64,000 nt of DNA from Cephalotus follicularis (taxonomy: Eukaryota > Streptophyta > Magnoliopsida > Oxalidales > Cephalotaceae), in NCBI GenBank assembly GCA_001972305.1, contig BDDD01000566.1:186001-250000 (forward strand), written 5' to 3'. Shown here piece by piece: positions 12,702 to 24,594 of the stretch. Numbering within the stretch: the stretch's first letter is position 1; each line of letters starts with the position of its first letter. The position numbers and the translations under genes are program-made. The notes beneath the pieces are model-generated. The model did no database searches. It saw nothing but the letters and a program-made list of their open reading frames with translations, and had not been told where the DNA came from.

Positions 12702-15238
12702 TGTTAGAGTAGGGGTGTCCCTGCATGCCACGAGGTGGCTCTGTACAAATATATATGTATGTATAAGATGCACTCCTTAACTGGAGATATCTCTTTAAGC
12801 CGCGGGGCGGCTGCATGTGTGTATATTACACTCTCTATTTATACAATATGAATTCCTTTTCATGTTTTATAGTGCATATTCAATCAACAATGGAAACCCG
12901 CTATATGTATATCCCAAACCATCTTAAATGGATCAGGTGATCACCATGTCATCCGAGTACACATATAGTGCCCCGTCGTTCGAGGGGTTGGATCGCATGC
13001 CTGAGAGGTTATAAGAATGAGATCCTTACTCCCTCCTGACAGAACGTTCCAAGTCATAGGTTCACTTTCTTTGGGCAATTGTTGAACCGTAAAAACTTGC
13101 CGTATTATGCTTGCTCCCGGGTTTAGTGGAGGATGGATTATCTCGTTACCATTTGGATTTATCCTAAAGCATAATGCGGGGTTCGTGCTAAGGAGCATGA
13201 GACTGAACAGACCCACCATAGGAAACCTATTTGGAAAGTCATACCTATGTCAATAGGATTCCTATAGTCTCGGTAGTGTATAGTCTATGGTGACTAGTAG
13301 ACCATTCGTGGAGCTACGTTGTATCATTAGACCTGAGTGACTGGCATGCGATGTGTTGTGACAACTTGGCTTTGATTTCCGCCTTCCCCAGCACTAGCCA
13401 CGTGCTGGCAAAAGGGTTGTCTTTGGGCCTTGTGGGAGCTTCATTGAGATGTATGGGCGAGTTCGCAATAAGGGATCGTCACACCCGTATGAAGGGTAAT
13501 CAGCTCTATATTATTTATGTCTGTTGAGATTCTAAAACCCTGATTAGGTATAGGCAGACTGGAAACGGGGTTTCTGGGGATGTTTGCCGAAAGTCTCAAT
13601 ACGTACGTAAATTTATAGTTATCGCGAATTTACCTAGGGGTGACATTATTCCGAACCCTAGGTCGTGGTCGGAGCTAAGTATGACGTAGGATACATGACA
13701 CATATGCCGATGACTGGATCAAGTACTGGTTTACTGGATGTTGACTTATAGACGTAGTTTATTCTACAGATCCGGGTGGTGGTGGGATTCACACCGGGGC
13801 TGTTTTAATAGTCATGGACTATTGGGATAGTCGTACCAGAACTCATGGGATGTTCTGGGAAATTTATAGGTGTACCGGATTCAAACCGGGATTTCGGGTC
13901 CCACCTGATTATTGGAAAAGCGATGCATGTTACACACATGCTAGCTTGGCGGGAAATCTAGTTTTAACTAGTATATATTAATCTGGCATTAGTGGTTTAT
14001 TTATTTATTTTATTTACCACCGTATTGTCATTTTGATATATTAAGAGACACCACAGTGGGAGTATGTTTAACATACGTTGTGCGGGATGCACATATTTAA
14101 AACAAAGAGAGAAGCATTTTGTTTTTAATGAAAAGAGAATAAAACAAAAGTGTGAGACAAGCTTTTTGACTATGTTTTTTTTCCTTTTGTTTTTTGGCAT
14201 TGCACAGGCACGCCAAACAGGAGAGGGCGCACAGCTTGCGTGCACAGCGCCTGGACAGCGCGTTTTGGCAGGAGAAGACGACGCCTTAGCCGCCGGTGGC
14301 CAGAGAAGAAGACCCCCTCATCCACGGTGCGTCTTCCTCTCTCTCTCCCTCTTTTTCTCCTCTGTTTTCTCTCTATTTTTGGCCTGACGCGTTTTCTCGT
14401 CACACCCACTGCCGGCCTTCTCTTCTGCCGTCGGTGGTCCTGGTAGGTGGAGCCGGGTTGGCTCTACCTATTTTGACCCTAGTCTAGGTGTGACCGGCAC
14501 TGGTTGGCCGGGTTTTTGTGCGACTTGGGGGGTGTGCGTCGTGGGTCAGCGTTCCATGCCAATTCATGGCGAGTCTTCGGTTGGGTTGTGTTGTTTGCAG
14601 GTTTTGGATGCTAGACATGGCGGTCCGAAGTCACGGCGACCCTGTTTTCGCTGGGACTCATTGACTCACCTTGTTGGTCTGGCTGGTCACCATGACCGCC
14701 CTTTTCCATGGCGATTAACGGCGATTCTTGGCCACGGTTATGTTTATCGGGCTCTTGCCGTGCACATATGTCACGGCCAGTCCATGGTGCGTTGACCGAG
14801 TCGCACTGAGTCCGAACTCAGTGCGTGTCATCACCTCTGTCCGCCGTTCCAGGGCGCTTCTGGCCGTGTGGTAGAGCATATTTTTTGGAGTCCGTTAGTG
14901 TCTTGGTTGAAGGTTTCGTGGACTGGCTGGAAACCGGGAGTGGAGCCGGTAACCGGCAGTTGCTTCAGCAAGCGCGTAGCGGCAAAGTGGTGGAGCCGCC
15001 AACGTTGGTATGGTTTCTATTTAAATGTTTCCACTGTGTTTATGTTTGTGAAAAGTGGATGTATGCTTGTTTATGTTAGTTCGTTTGAATATTAAACGGA
15101 GATCCTAGGCGCATAGATTTTTATAGTAAGATTTAATTGTGAACCTTGACTTGCAGCCTTGGTGTTTTTGAAAAACTAAAATTATACACACTTGCATCCT
15201 AGACCCAAAATCGACGTGACCTCGCCCGGGTTCCAACA
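12702..15238 (+). mobile_element. 3' LTR of B
   Basis: It starts TGTTAGAGTAGGGGTGTCCC and ends GGGTTCCAACA, followed by the GATGA duplication. It is homologous to 5017-7552. Differences include an insertion near 13530-13550 and loss of part of the G+C-rich block near 14520. Confidence 0.92.
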
Positions 15239-15600
15239 GATGATTCAAAATCAACATCGGGGTTTGTGTTCACCTTGAATGGTGGAGCAGTGAGCTAGAA
15301 GAGTTCCAAACAACCTACCACTACGGATTCAGTGACAGAAACTAAATACATTGCGGCATCGAAAGCTTCCAAGGAAGGTGCATGGATGAAGAAGTTCATC
15401 GAAAATTTGGGTGTAGTTCCTGACATTGATGATCCGGTATCTTTCACTGTGATAACAAGGAGCGATTACGCAATCCAAGGAGCCTAGATCGCACTCAAAG
15501 TCTAAACACATTCTCAGGAGCTTTCACCTTATACGTGAGATCGTTGATCGTAGAGATATAAAAGTGGAATAAGTTACCAAAGGTAGTCTTTGACAAACAC
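15239..15600 (+). pseudogene. pol: A pol: second half of RNase H
   Basis: It continues the frame broken at 5016: DDSKSTSGFVFTLNGG, a TAG where family comparison predicts tryptophan, then KSSKQPTTTDSVTETKYIAA. It carries the RNase H C-terminal block and then loses the frame after about 15470. The perfect continuity across B, with only the 5-bp duplication added, proves the nesting. Confidence 0.9.
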
Positions 15601-15645
15601 CTTGATGCTATGGGTGTGAGACACTGTGGCAACTGGCTTTAGCAC

Positions 15646-15657
15646 TTAGTGGGAGAT
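15646..15657 (+). other. Polypurine tract of A
   Basis: TTAGTGGGAGAT immediately precedes the LTR start TGTTAGAG. Same motif as in B. Confidence 0.85.
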
Positions 15658-16891
15658 TGTTAGAGATGAAGTGCTGCAAGGCAGTGTCAAGTTTGTATTT
15701 ACTTTATCTTGTATAAACGATTTATAAATTCAATAAAGATATTTATGTTTTATCAATGACTATGAGTTCGTTTCATTAATACATGCTTAATTAATTGTAA
15801 ATGAATGTCCTAGAATAAAGTTAGAGAACAAAGTTCATGATGTGAGAGATGGAATCTCAGTATACTTTATTTCGAATCTTCCTGGTCATAGGATTGACAC
15901 TCAGGGCATGATCAATCCGAATAGACTAGCACGGACTGTTAGATTGGTAAGCAGAGGGTGACTGATCTCACACTCACTCGCATGGATGATGTTATGACAA
16001 CTACGTGGGTGCTCGTTTAACGAGTTCACTGTAGGTGACTATTGATAGAATATCAGTATGGAGTTTTACATAGATGTCAGACAAAATTCTAGTTTTACAG
16101 CAGTGTATGTGGTCCTTGGACATGAGCCGTCACTAGATGTCGTGTGCATAGGATGTTGTGTTTTGATGATGCTTAAATACATATTCTATGAAGTGTATAC
16201 AGGCATTAGTTGGACATAGTACGCTTATGTATGGAGGCATGTGAACTGGCAACAATGAATCCATTGCTTCTAGTAAAAGAAGATTATGCTCAGGATGATT
16301 TTCATAAGCGATTAAATGCCTGACCAGGCTAGCCACGATATCAAGAGTGTTATATCATTGGTTGAATATTAGATGAGCACATCTAATATTATTTAGACTA
16401 ATGAAAGATAGTCACGATGCTAAAGATTAAATTATTGGGGTCTGACGTAATCCGTACCCTAGATTTAATTAGAGTATTGTCAATGAAGAAACTATACGTG
16501 CATGTACCAGTAAATAGTGGTTTGCAAATTATTCATATTACCTGGGGGTCGTTATGCATTACTAGATGTCGATGTCGACCAGTAGGATGCCCGAAATTAA
16601 ATTGATAAATTAATCTTGGGAGAAAAGAATTAAAAGAGTTTTAATTCAAAATGTCCAAGAGAATATTTTTATGAGATAATAAATATTTAATTGGATAAAT
16701 TGTGAGCGTCACGATTTAATCCTACGGCCAGCGTAATAGTGAACCCATAGGGTCACACAGAATACGGGCTAATATTTCCAACATGTAATGAGAGAAAAAT
16801 AATTTGGATATTATTTTCTAATTATATTTAATGAGATTAAATANTTAGGCATCTAGATATTTTATTGCTTAATCGCCATAAGGTTCCAACA
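15658..16891 (+). mobile_element. 3' LTR of A
   Basis: A 1234-bp LTR starting TGTTAGAGATGAAG and ending AGGTTCCAACA. It has a poly(A)-signal-like AATAAA at about 15731 and AT-rich sequence. One ambiguous base (n) is present at 16844. The end is fixed by the resumption of the chromovirus RNase H frame at 16893. Confidence 0.85.
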
Positions 16892-18497
16892 GTTTGCACT
16901 GAAGATTTGGCGACATTATTTATATGGAGAGAAGTGCGAAATATTCACTAAGCATAAGAGCCTGAAGTATATTTTCACCTAGAAGGAGTTGAATTTGAGG
17001 TAGAGGAGATGGTTGAAACTTTTGAAAGACTATGACTATACTATTCAGTACCATTCGAGGAAGTCGTAGTAGATGCTCTAAGTCGAAACAACATGGGAAA
17101 TTTGGCACAATGGTGGCAACGCCGTAACATCTGCTGTTAAATTTGGAGAACATGAACATAGAAGTGATTAGAAAGCAAGGAGGAGGAGAGTATATAACAC
17201 AGCTTATAGCTCAACCGTCGTTAATGGAGAAAATCAAAATGGCACAGTTGGATGATCCTGAGTTAGTTAAGATAGTAGAAGGGGTACGCAATGGTAAACT
17301 ACCCGATTTTAATTTAGGAACGGATGAAGTGTTAAGATTTGACATGTGTTCCATCAAACCTGGACCTGAAGAAGGAAATAATGATGAAGGCACATAGTTC
17401 TTCTTTTTCAATACATCCAAGGAGCACTAAAATGTATAGGGATTTGCGAAATCTATATTGGTGGGTCAATATGAAGAAAGAAATTGCGGAGTTTGTTTCT
17501 AGATGTCTGATTTGTCAACAAGTGAAAGTTGAACATCAATTACAGAAGGGAATCTTACAACACATTGCCATGGACTTCGTAACTGGGTTTCCAAAAACAA
17601 CAAAGGGAGACAATGCTATTTAGATGATTGTAGATAGGCTCACTAAGTCTACTCATTTCTTGCCAATTCAGGATAATCATTATGAGGATCAACTAGCAAG
17701 GATCTATGAACGAAAATTATTAGACTACATGGTGTGCCTATATCCATCGTTTCAGATAAAGGCCCACATTATACATTGCGATTTTGTAAGAGTTTGCAAA
17801 ATGCCCTGAGTATAAAATGTAATTTTAGTTCAGCTTATCAACCACAGACGGATGGTCAATTAGAGCTAACCATTCATATATTAGAAGATATGTTGAGAGC
17901 TCGTGTTTTAGATTTTCAAGAAAACTGGGCACGGTATGTGATGTTAATTGAGTGTGCCTACAATAATAGCTTTCAAGCTAGCATACAGATGGTTCCATTT
18001 GAGGTACTTTATAGACTAAAGTGTCGGACACCGCTTTATTGGGATGAAGTTGGAGAGAGAAAACTTGAAGAGAGTCAATTGTTGGGGCCAAAACTCATAG
18101 AAGAAACTGTTGATAAGGTGAAGTTAATTAAAAAACGCCTACTGGTGGCTCAAAGCAGATAAAAGAGTTATGCAAATAAAGGGCGACGAGAGATCGAATT
18201 TAAAGTCGGTGATCACGTGTTTCTAAAAGTATCACATTGGAAGGGAGTCATGAGGTTTAGCAAGAAGGGAAAGTTCAGTCCGCGCTTCATCGGACCGTTT
18301 GAGATTTTGGAAAAAGTCAGGGTTGTTGCTTACAAGTTGGCTTTACCGCTTAATCTTTTACATGTCCACAATGTGTTTATTTATCTTTGTTACTAATGTA
18401 TGTAGTAGACAAGTCTCATGTTCTAGAAGTATAACCAATGGTGATACGCGAAGACTTGTCCTTCGAGGAACAACAGGTTCAAATCTTAGACCATAAA
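16892..18497 (+). pseudogene. pol: C: chromovirus RNase H and integrase, broken
   Basis: RNase H resumes mid-domain ([20 protein letters not shown] at 16896 on, one frame with three or more stops). A linker follows, then an integrase with an HHCC zinc finger (SIHP...RCLICQQ, 17410-17520), core motifs MDFVTGFP (about 17571), SDKGPHYT (about 17750) and a Gln-Leu-Glu block (about 17860), and the C-terminal GPFEILEKV block (about 18295). The frame changes near 17340, 17740 and 18390. Order and motifs fit Ty3/Gypsy chromoviruses of the Tekay/Del type. The upstream part of C lies left of A, outside the window. Confidence 0.85.
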
Positions 18498-18670
18498 TGT
18501 AATAACCGAAAATTCAATTGATGTATATTGATCCAAATATGAAATAAAATATGCATTTAATTGAATTAGTTGTCCAATTTTACTAATTTTTATGATTGGT
18601 AAATGTTTGGGGTTGATTGGATGTACAATTGGAGAAGTACCAATTTTGGAAACCCTAATTTTGGTCCAAC

Positions 18671-18750
18671 CAGACGACTGTCACAGGGGAACAGCCGACT
18701 GTTGGCCACGTGAGAAAGGCAGTCGACTGCCCACCAAATCCAGTCGACTG
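18671..18750. repeat. First phased palindrome block in LTR E
   Basis: Four copies: CAGACGACTG (18671), CAGCCGACTG (18692), CAGTCGACTG (18720) and CAGTCGACTG (18741). The steps are 21, 28 and 21 bp, the same motif and the same 21/28 spacing as in LTR D. Confidence 0.9.
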
Positions 18751-19769
18751 GTATGCTCTGGACAGATTGCCTAGCATGTGCAAAGACAAGGTGGACAGGT
18801 GGGATAATGGCCCATACTTCCCACCACCTGCCAGAACATGCAAAAGTAGAATGTTTGCATGTTCTCTACAGATCTAACTACCACAATTGATAATTAAAGA
18901 AAAAGTGGAGAGAAAGAGGACAATACATTAGGTGGAAAGAAGAGTGGAATGTGAGTGCTTGTGACTTGGATGGAATCTGACAAATTCAGGTTTTATACCA
19001 GATGTTGGATGGTATTCTGAGTGTTAGAAACACTTGAGATTGAAAGAATTGCTGGAAGTGGTTGGAGATCTTGCATTGGAAGGTTTGGAGTTAAAGCTTA
19101 AAGAAGGAAAGGGGAGCTTTGATCATTTCCTGGTAAGTCCAATCCGAACCTGTTAATGTGATGTTGTTATCATCAATAATGTGCCTAGATGAAGGTTTAA
19201 TCTCCTGTTAAACATGATTGATTAAGGATCTTCTAGGATTATGGAAGTAATATGCAAAATGGCACATTAGTTCAAATATATGGATATGCAATCTCTAAAT
19301 GGATTAGAAGATTGTTGTTAGTCCCCTAATAACCTGCTGGAATCCTCATGAAAATGCATGTACACCTACTGGTCTCTAAGAGAAAAGGAATGGAGATGGT
19401 GGATGAATGCATATGAAGTGATAAAAGAGAGTTAGTATATGCTTAATGAACAAATGAATTAAGCTTGAATGTAATGACTATAATGTTGCTGAATTAATTG
19501 AACTGATGCATATGTTATAACATGCATGCATAGATTGAATTACTGAGATTAAAGGAATTGATTGGTGAAAGCTTGGAAAGTGACTTGGAGAGCTCTAAAG
19601 AGAAAGATCATTCAATTGATCTTGGGATAGCATTTTGAGGTAGGGGTAGTGTTAAGTATTGGAAGATATGTTCATGCATGTCATGTATGTTGATTTCTAA
19701 TTGCAATTGAGTTGATTTGACATGGAATTGCATTATACAAACTGATCTGCCTGCATTTCTGGGCAAAAC

Positions 19770-19840
19770 CAGTCGACTGCCACCAAAAGCAGTCGACTGA
19801 TAAACCAAACAGCCGGCTGGTTCTTGAGGGAAGCCGACTG
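19770..19840. repeat. Second phased palindrome block in LTR E
   Basis: Four copies start at 19770, 19790, 19810 and 19831 (CAGTCGACTG twice, CAGCCGGCTG, AAGCCGACTG), with steps of 20, 20 and 21 bp. It lies 1.1 kb from the first block. Confidence 0.9.
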
Positions 19841-20873
19841 TTCTAGGCTGGAACTGCATAATCATCATTGAATTGCTACTGTTTTTGCATTGTTGATGAT
19901 TCGTATATGTTACCAACATAATGCACATACTGTATGATGATAGTTCACATTATTTCTACTGTTATTGCACTGATTGAATGATTTATGTGCTATATGTACA
20001 ATTATGGTTTTAAACCTCCGTTCATATGCAAACTATTATTTGCAAGAACTACTGATTTGTTAAAGTTACTGTATATGCTATTTATGTTAGCATATATCTA
20101 CTGTTTGGTGATATGAACGCCACTTCTACCGATAAGTTTCAAAATCAAAATCATTTATGAGAATTGAACCAAAATCGTGATAATTCACTATCATTTTCAA
20201 AAGGAATTTATTGTTAAGATAAAACCACTGATTTCTCAATTATTGATTTGTGAAATATTATTTTCACCTACTGTTTTAGATTCTAATCAACGAATCAACT
20301 GAGTGCTATATGCACGATATATGATATTTACTATCATCTTCAAAGGAACATTTATTGTTAAATGAACTACCGTTTTCCTCCACTTGAGAGGTACCGACTG
20401 TTTTGTTTCCGAATTGGAAACCCTACTGTACTGATATCGTTTCCTCACATGAGATGCACGATTACTGAACTGTTTTATGTTTCTAAAGAAAACATCCAAT
20501 ATTGCATATAAACTATATATGTAATATTACTACTGATTGTACTGATTGAATTGATTGTCTATGCTTACTGCCGTAGCTCGGTGATGGAGGTTATCACAGG
20601 CTATGGATGTGATTCTGGGTGCCAGGAGTTGGCCAGAGTATCACCTACTGTCTGCACATTGCAGAATAACTGTTAAACTACCCGCCAACGCCGGAAGTAC
20701 TGATACCTTTTATATCATTCTCGGAGTGTAGGGTGATAGTTAGGTGGTGCAAAGTTGGGGGCTAGGAGTTAGCGACATGTGACACCCAAACCACTGAAAG
20801 ACTGAATTGATTGTACCCTTGAGCGGTATCTCTGCATATGTACTGTTTATGGCCACTTGGCATGATTGCTCTT

Positions 20874-21774
20874 ACATTGGCTATATTAAATGTTATTTTC
20901 ATATAACTGTCATACATAACTGCATTCATATATTCTTTTGCATACACTATCTTCCTGCTTAGCCAAGTGAGGACAACGGCTAACCCCTACCATTTCAGAT
21001 TGAGCAAGGACATTTGGAGCTTGCTGCCGAAGCTTTGGAAGCTTCTGTTTATCGTTTTAAGGTTGTTATTTCTTTTATGGACTGTTGTGTAATGAACGTT
21101 TGGATCACACATTGTTATGTTGTTTTCCTTATGTTAAGGATGTTGTGTTTGTACCCGCACGTGGTATGGGACGCGTGCGGATGACTTGTAACTTTACATT
21201 CTGGCTTATTGACTGCTTCCGCATATTGTTATTCCCTTTACATAAAATGCTGGAATGTATGTTTAATACTGATACTACCATATATGCTGGTCTAACGAAA
21301 GTACCGAAATGACGGGGTGTGATACATTGGCTATATTAAATGTTATTTTCATATAAACTGTCATACATAACTGCATTCATATATTCTTTTGCATACACTA
21401 TCTTTCTGCTTAGCCAAGTGAGGACAACGGCTAACCCCTACCATTTCAGATTGAGCAAGGACTTTTGGAGCTTGCTGCCGAAGCTTTGGAAGCTTCTGTT
21501 TATCGTTTTAAGGTTGTTATTTCTTTTATGGACTGTTGAGTATTGAACGTTTGGATCACACCTTGTTATGTTGTTTTCCTTATGTTAAGGATGTTGTGTT
21601 TGTACCCGCACGTGGTTTGGGACGCGTGCGGATGACTTGTAACTTTACATTCTGGCTTATTGACTGCTTCCGCATATTGTTATTCCATTTACATAAAATG
21701 CTGGAATGTATGTTTAATACTGATACTACCATATATGCTGGTCTAACGAAAGTACCGAAATGACGGGGTGTGAC
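20874..21774 (+). repeat. 450-bp direct tandem duplication of the LTR E 3' end
   Basis: 20874-21323 and 21324-21774 are nearly identical, with a handful of substitutions and one inserted base in the second copy. Both copies end at the LTR terminus (GACGGGGTGTGA). The unit therefore duplicates the LTR end itself, and the target duplication follows only the second copy. Confidence 0.92.
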
Positions 21775-21775
21775 A

Positions 21776-21955
21776 ATAAAGAGCACGTATTGCGAATGAA
21801 GAAAATTCCATTAGTAAAAGTTTTGTGATGGAATTATACGGTCAAAGAAGCAATGTGAGAATTAGAAGAAGGAATGTGACAAAATTACCCACATCTTTTC
21901 GAACCTTAAGGTATATTAAAAATTTTGATGACAAAATTTCATAAGGAGGGAAGAT
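21776..21955 (+). pseudogene. pol: C: C-terminal end of pol (chromodomain region)
   Basis: It continues the chromovirus frame after E with EHVLRMKKIPLVKVL, then the tail block VKEAMWELEE (about 21840-21870), which corresponds to the chromodomain tryptophan-glutamate motif. The frame then shifts. The purine-rich ACAAAATTTCATAAGGAGGGAAGAT stretch just before 21956 serves as C's polypurine region. Confidence 0.8.
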
Positions 21956-22459
21956 TGTAGTAACTGGGATTATTTTTTATTTTTTATTTTTTATTTATTT
22001 ATTGATCTAATTATTGAAATGCATTTTTTTGCTATATATATATATATATTAGAACAATTATCAAGTTTAATAATTATAAAACTTAATCAGTTAAAAATAT
22101 ATTTAATAATTAAAAATATATTTAATAATTAAAAATATATTTTCTGATGATAATTGATAAAGACAAAAAAAATAAACTTAATCAATTTAAACCAATTTTT
22201 TTTACATTTAAAATTAATCAGTTTAAAGCTCCTGATCCTATCTTATTATTTGCTCAAACATACAATATATATCTATTTTAACTACTACCTTAACAAAACA
22301 TAATGACTATTCTTTCTCTCAAATTTCTGTGAAGCCAGGTAATCATCCATCCTTAATCTGGTTTTGTTTTCATTTTTTTATATAAAAAATTTATAGATAT
22401 AAGAAGCTATAAAAGTGTAAAATACCTTTCAAAACTTCTATTTTCAGTTATATATATTA
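21956..22459 (+). mobile_element. C: start of the 3' LTR
   Basis: It begins TGTAGTAACTGGG right after the purine-rich tract. It is very AT-rich, with an AT dinucleotide run near 22035 and a 19-bp unit repeated about 2.6 times (22091-22143). The LTR end is not clear because MITE copies and later insertions follow. No gene is seen. Confidence 0.6.
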
Positions 22460-22826
22460 GGGATGACACTACACCTAACTTAGGTGTAATGCCACTCTAA
22501 TTACCATAGTCGTAAATAGTATTTTTCAAATCTAACCGTTGGATTTGATATTTTATTAATATATATCACTCGTGCAAATTTTTAAGTCAATCGGATATCT
22601 GCAGATTTTATATTGAATAGGATAATATTTTATTGTTTATGAGTACATTATAGAACGGTTAAACTTTTAATTTGAAAATGAAATAGTTAAAGATATTCAA
22701 TTGACTTGAAAAATTGCATGTTTGATCTAGACAAATAGATCATCAAATATAACGGTTGGATTTGAAAAATACTATTCACAAGTACGTTAATTAATGTGAC
22801 ACTGCACCTAAGTTGGGTGTCAAGTC
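22460..22826. mobile_element. MITE copy 1 (about 370 bp)
   Basis: The left end GGGATGACACTACACCTAAC and the right end, read in reverse complement, match over about 40 bp with mismatches, giving long terminal inverted repeats. Each terminal repeat also contains the small palindrome CACCTAACTTAGGTG or a variant. There is no coding capacity. It is a non-autonomous DNA transposon; the superfamily is not established because no clean target duplication is visible. Confidence 0.75.
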
Positions 22827-22831
22827 AATTA

Positions 22832-22832
<1 letters not shown>

Positions 22833-22902
<70 letters not shown>
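22833..22902. repeat. (CA)n(TA)n microsatellite
   Basis: About 28 CA units followed by TA units, exactly between MITE copies 1 and 2. Confidence 0.95.
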
Positions 22903-23117
22903 TTTGTTAGATTTGATATTCTATTAATATAGATTACTTATGCAAATTTACAAGTCAATCGGATATATAGATATATAATATTGAATAGGATAATATTTTA
23001 TTATTTATGAGTAAATTATAGAATGATTAAACTTTTCATCTGGAAATGAAATAGTTAGAGATATTCAATTAACTTAAAAATTTACATGCATGATCTAGAT
23101 AAATAGATCATCAAATC

Positions 23118-24499
23118 TGAACTACTACAAGAGGAGGGGTGAATTGTAGTATGTATAAAATAATGAACTTTTTCAGTTTAAGCAAAAAAATAAAACTAAA
23201 ACAACAATTCAATATATCAATAAAGTAAAGAGAGAGTAAGAGAGTGCAAACACAGTTTTATAGTGGTTCGGCCAAACTCTTGCCTACGTCGACTTTTCCC
23301 AAGAACCTCCTTGAATTTTCACTAGTCTCCGAATATCTTTTCATGAACTATTCGGTGCACCTTTACAATTCTTGTGATTGAGCTCAATCACCACAGACAA
23401 AGGGTTCACTCCCCTCAAATAATCAAACAAATACAAAGATGTTTTGTAATTTTGTGTAACCTCTCAAATGTCAGATATAGACTAACTTTGCTCACAATTA
23501 CAACTCAAAAGTAAGACAAGAATAGCTCAAAAATATGCTAACAATAATAAAAGCTCTTGAAATCTTGATGGGAGAGATTGTAGTATTCGTTGGTATGCGT
23601 TGTAATGCTCCAAGTCTCCCTTTTTATAGTGGTTTGTAGAATGTATCCGTTGGTAGTGTTTAGGAGCCGTTGTAGCTATTTTGGGAATGTTCTGCCTTAA
23701 ATTCAGCGTTGATAAGATAAGATTGATTGTAATCTCCGCTCAAAGCGTCGCTGATTTTGATCTAAGAGTTGATGCTTAGATGTTATCATTATGCCTTATC
23801 TTGCGTTTTCCTCGCGTAAAACTTCATTGTTTGGCAATTTTAACTTGACGCTTAAGTAAACCTCTACCGCTTTGAGTAAACCGTTGCCGCTTTAAGTAGA
23901 GCGCTGATATTGACTCTGTAACTGTTGGCGCTTTAAGGATTAAGCGCTGACGATCAAAAGTAAACGTTGCCGCTTTAATCTCTGCACAAGTCTCATATCT
24001 TCTATGCTCTGCTTTGCAACATATTAGTCTGCTCTGCCAGTATTTGTCTTGCCTTCTCTACTGCAAGCATAAAATCTTGTCTCCTCTGCAGGTATTATAT
24101 TCTCTGCCATAAGCATTTTAGGTCTTCTCTGCTTCTTAACATTTTACGCTTTAAGCGCTGCTGGTATTCAGTAAAGCGTTGCTAAGCGTTGCCGCTTTGT
24201 TCACATTTGTTTAAGCCACATGTTCTTAACTGCTGGCGCTTTATTCTCAACTGCTGGCACTTTGTTCTGAACTACTTTAAGCGCTGACGGTTAAGTGTTA
24301 ACTGTCGACGCTTTAATACATTTTTCAGCTGTTGGCACTTTGTTCTCAACAGCTTTAAGCGCTGACGGTTAATTATTAACTGTCGACGCTTTAATACATT
24401 TTTCTTGGTATATCATCTGTCTTATCTTGAACATAAAATGAAATCATTAGTTACAAATATGTTATCATCAAAATTAGGATTGAGATAAAAATGTTAACA
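23118..24499 (-). mobile_element. 3' LTR of F
   Basis: On the minus strand it starts TGTTAACATTTTTATC and ends GTAGTAGTTCA. It aligns with 32559-33915, which lacks about 34 bp next to its start. It contains a phased array at 24232-24387. Confidence 0.9.
24232..24387. repeat. Phased GTCGAC/GCTGAC core array in the 3' LTR of F
   Basis: Core hexamers (GCTGGC, GCTGGC, GCTGAC, GTCGAC, GTTGGC, GCTGAC, GTCGAC) start at 24232, 24253, 24283, 24304, 24331, 24361 and 24382. The steps are 21, 30, 21, 27, 30 and 21. Extended copies alternate orientation (AACTGTCGACGCTTT against AAGCGCTGACGGTTAA). Confidence 0.8.
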
Positions 24500-24517
24500 A
24501 TATCCCCTTTTTTTATG
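24500..24517 (-). other. Polypurine tract next to the 3' LTR of F
   Basis: On the minus strand the purine run AAAAAAAGGGGATAT abuts the LTR start. It is the probable plus-strand primer for reverse transcription. Confidence 0.8.
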
Positions 24518-24594
24518 ATGACAAAAATTTGCCATAAAATCATAAGTTGAGTGTAAAAACATAAGTAAAGTTGACATATGCATAAGTTAAACAT

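Larger units (their letters stand above)
5017..15238 (+). mobile_element. B: full-length but decayed Ty1/Copia element nested in A
   Basis: Two 2.54-kb LTRs (5017-7552 and 12702-15238) flank a 5.1-kb internal region with a primer-binding site, gag and pol remnants and a polypurine tract. The target duplication GATGA (5012-5016 and 15239-15243) is intact and lies inside the RNase H gene of A. The coding region is badly eroded, with many stops and shifts. The two LTRs differ by many substitutions and small indels, so the insertion is not recent. A solo LTR of the same family sits at 39125-41685 on the other strand. Confidence 0.93.
1310..16891 (+). mobile_element. A: Ty1/Copia retrotransposon, split by nested element B
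   Basis: The internal region begins right after LTR D and carries gag, protease, integrase, reverse transcriptase and RNase H in Copia order, followed by a polypurine tract and a 3' LTR ending TTCCAACA at 16891. Element B interrupts it between 5017 and 15238, and the RNase H frame continues on the far side. Coding parts lie in a single reading frame with about ten stops and no obvious frameshift before B. The 5' LTR is not in the window. The 3' flank (GTTTG at 16892) is chromovirus C, so A jumped into C. The lineage is close to Tork/Angela-type Copia elements, judged from family motifs only. Confidence 0.88.
18498..21775 (+). mobile_element. E: 3.3-kb solo LTR of a Gypsy element, inserted in C
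   Basis: It starts TGTAATAACCG and ends GGGGTGTGACA. The target duplication ATAAA is exact (18493-18497 and 21776-21780). The interrupted sequence is the C-terminal end of C's pol, which continues after it. There is no internal coding region, so this is a solo LTR left by recombination between the two LTRs of a full element. It contains two palindrome arrays and a 450-bp tandem duplication of its own 3' end. Orientation is inferred from the conserved GTGAGGACAACGGCTAACCCC landmark before the LTR end. Confidence 0.92.
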
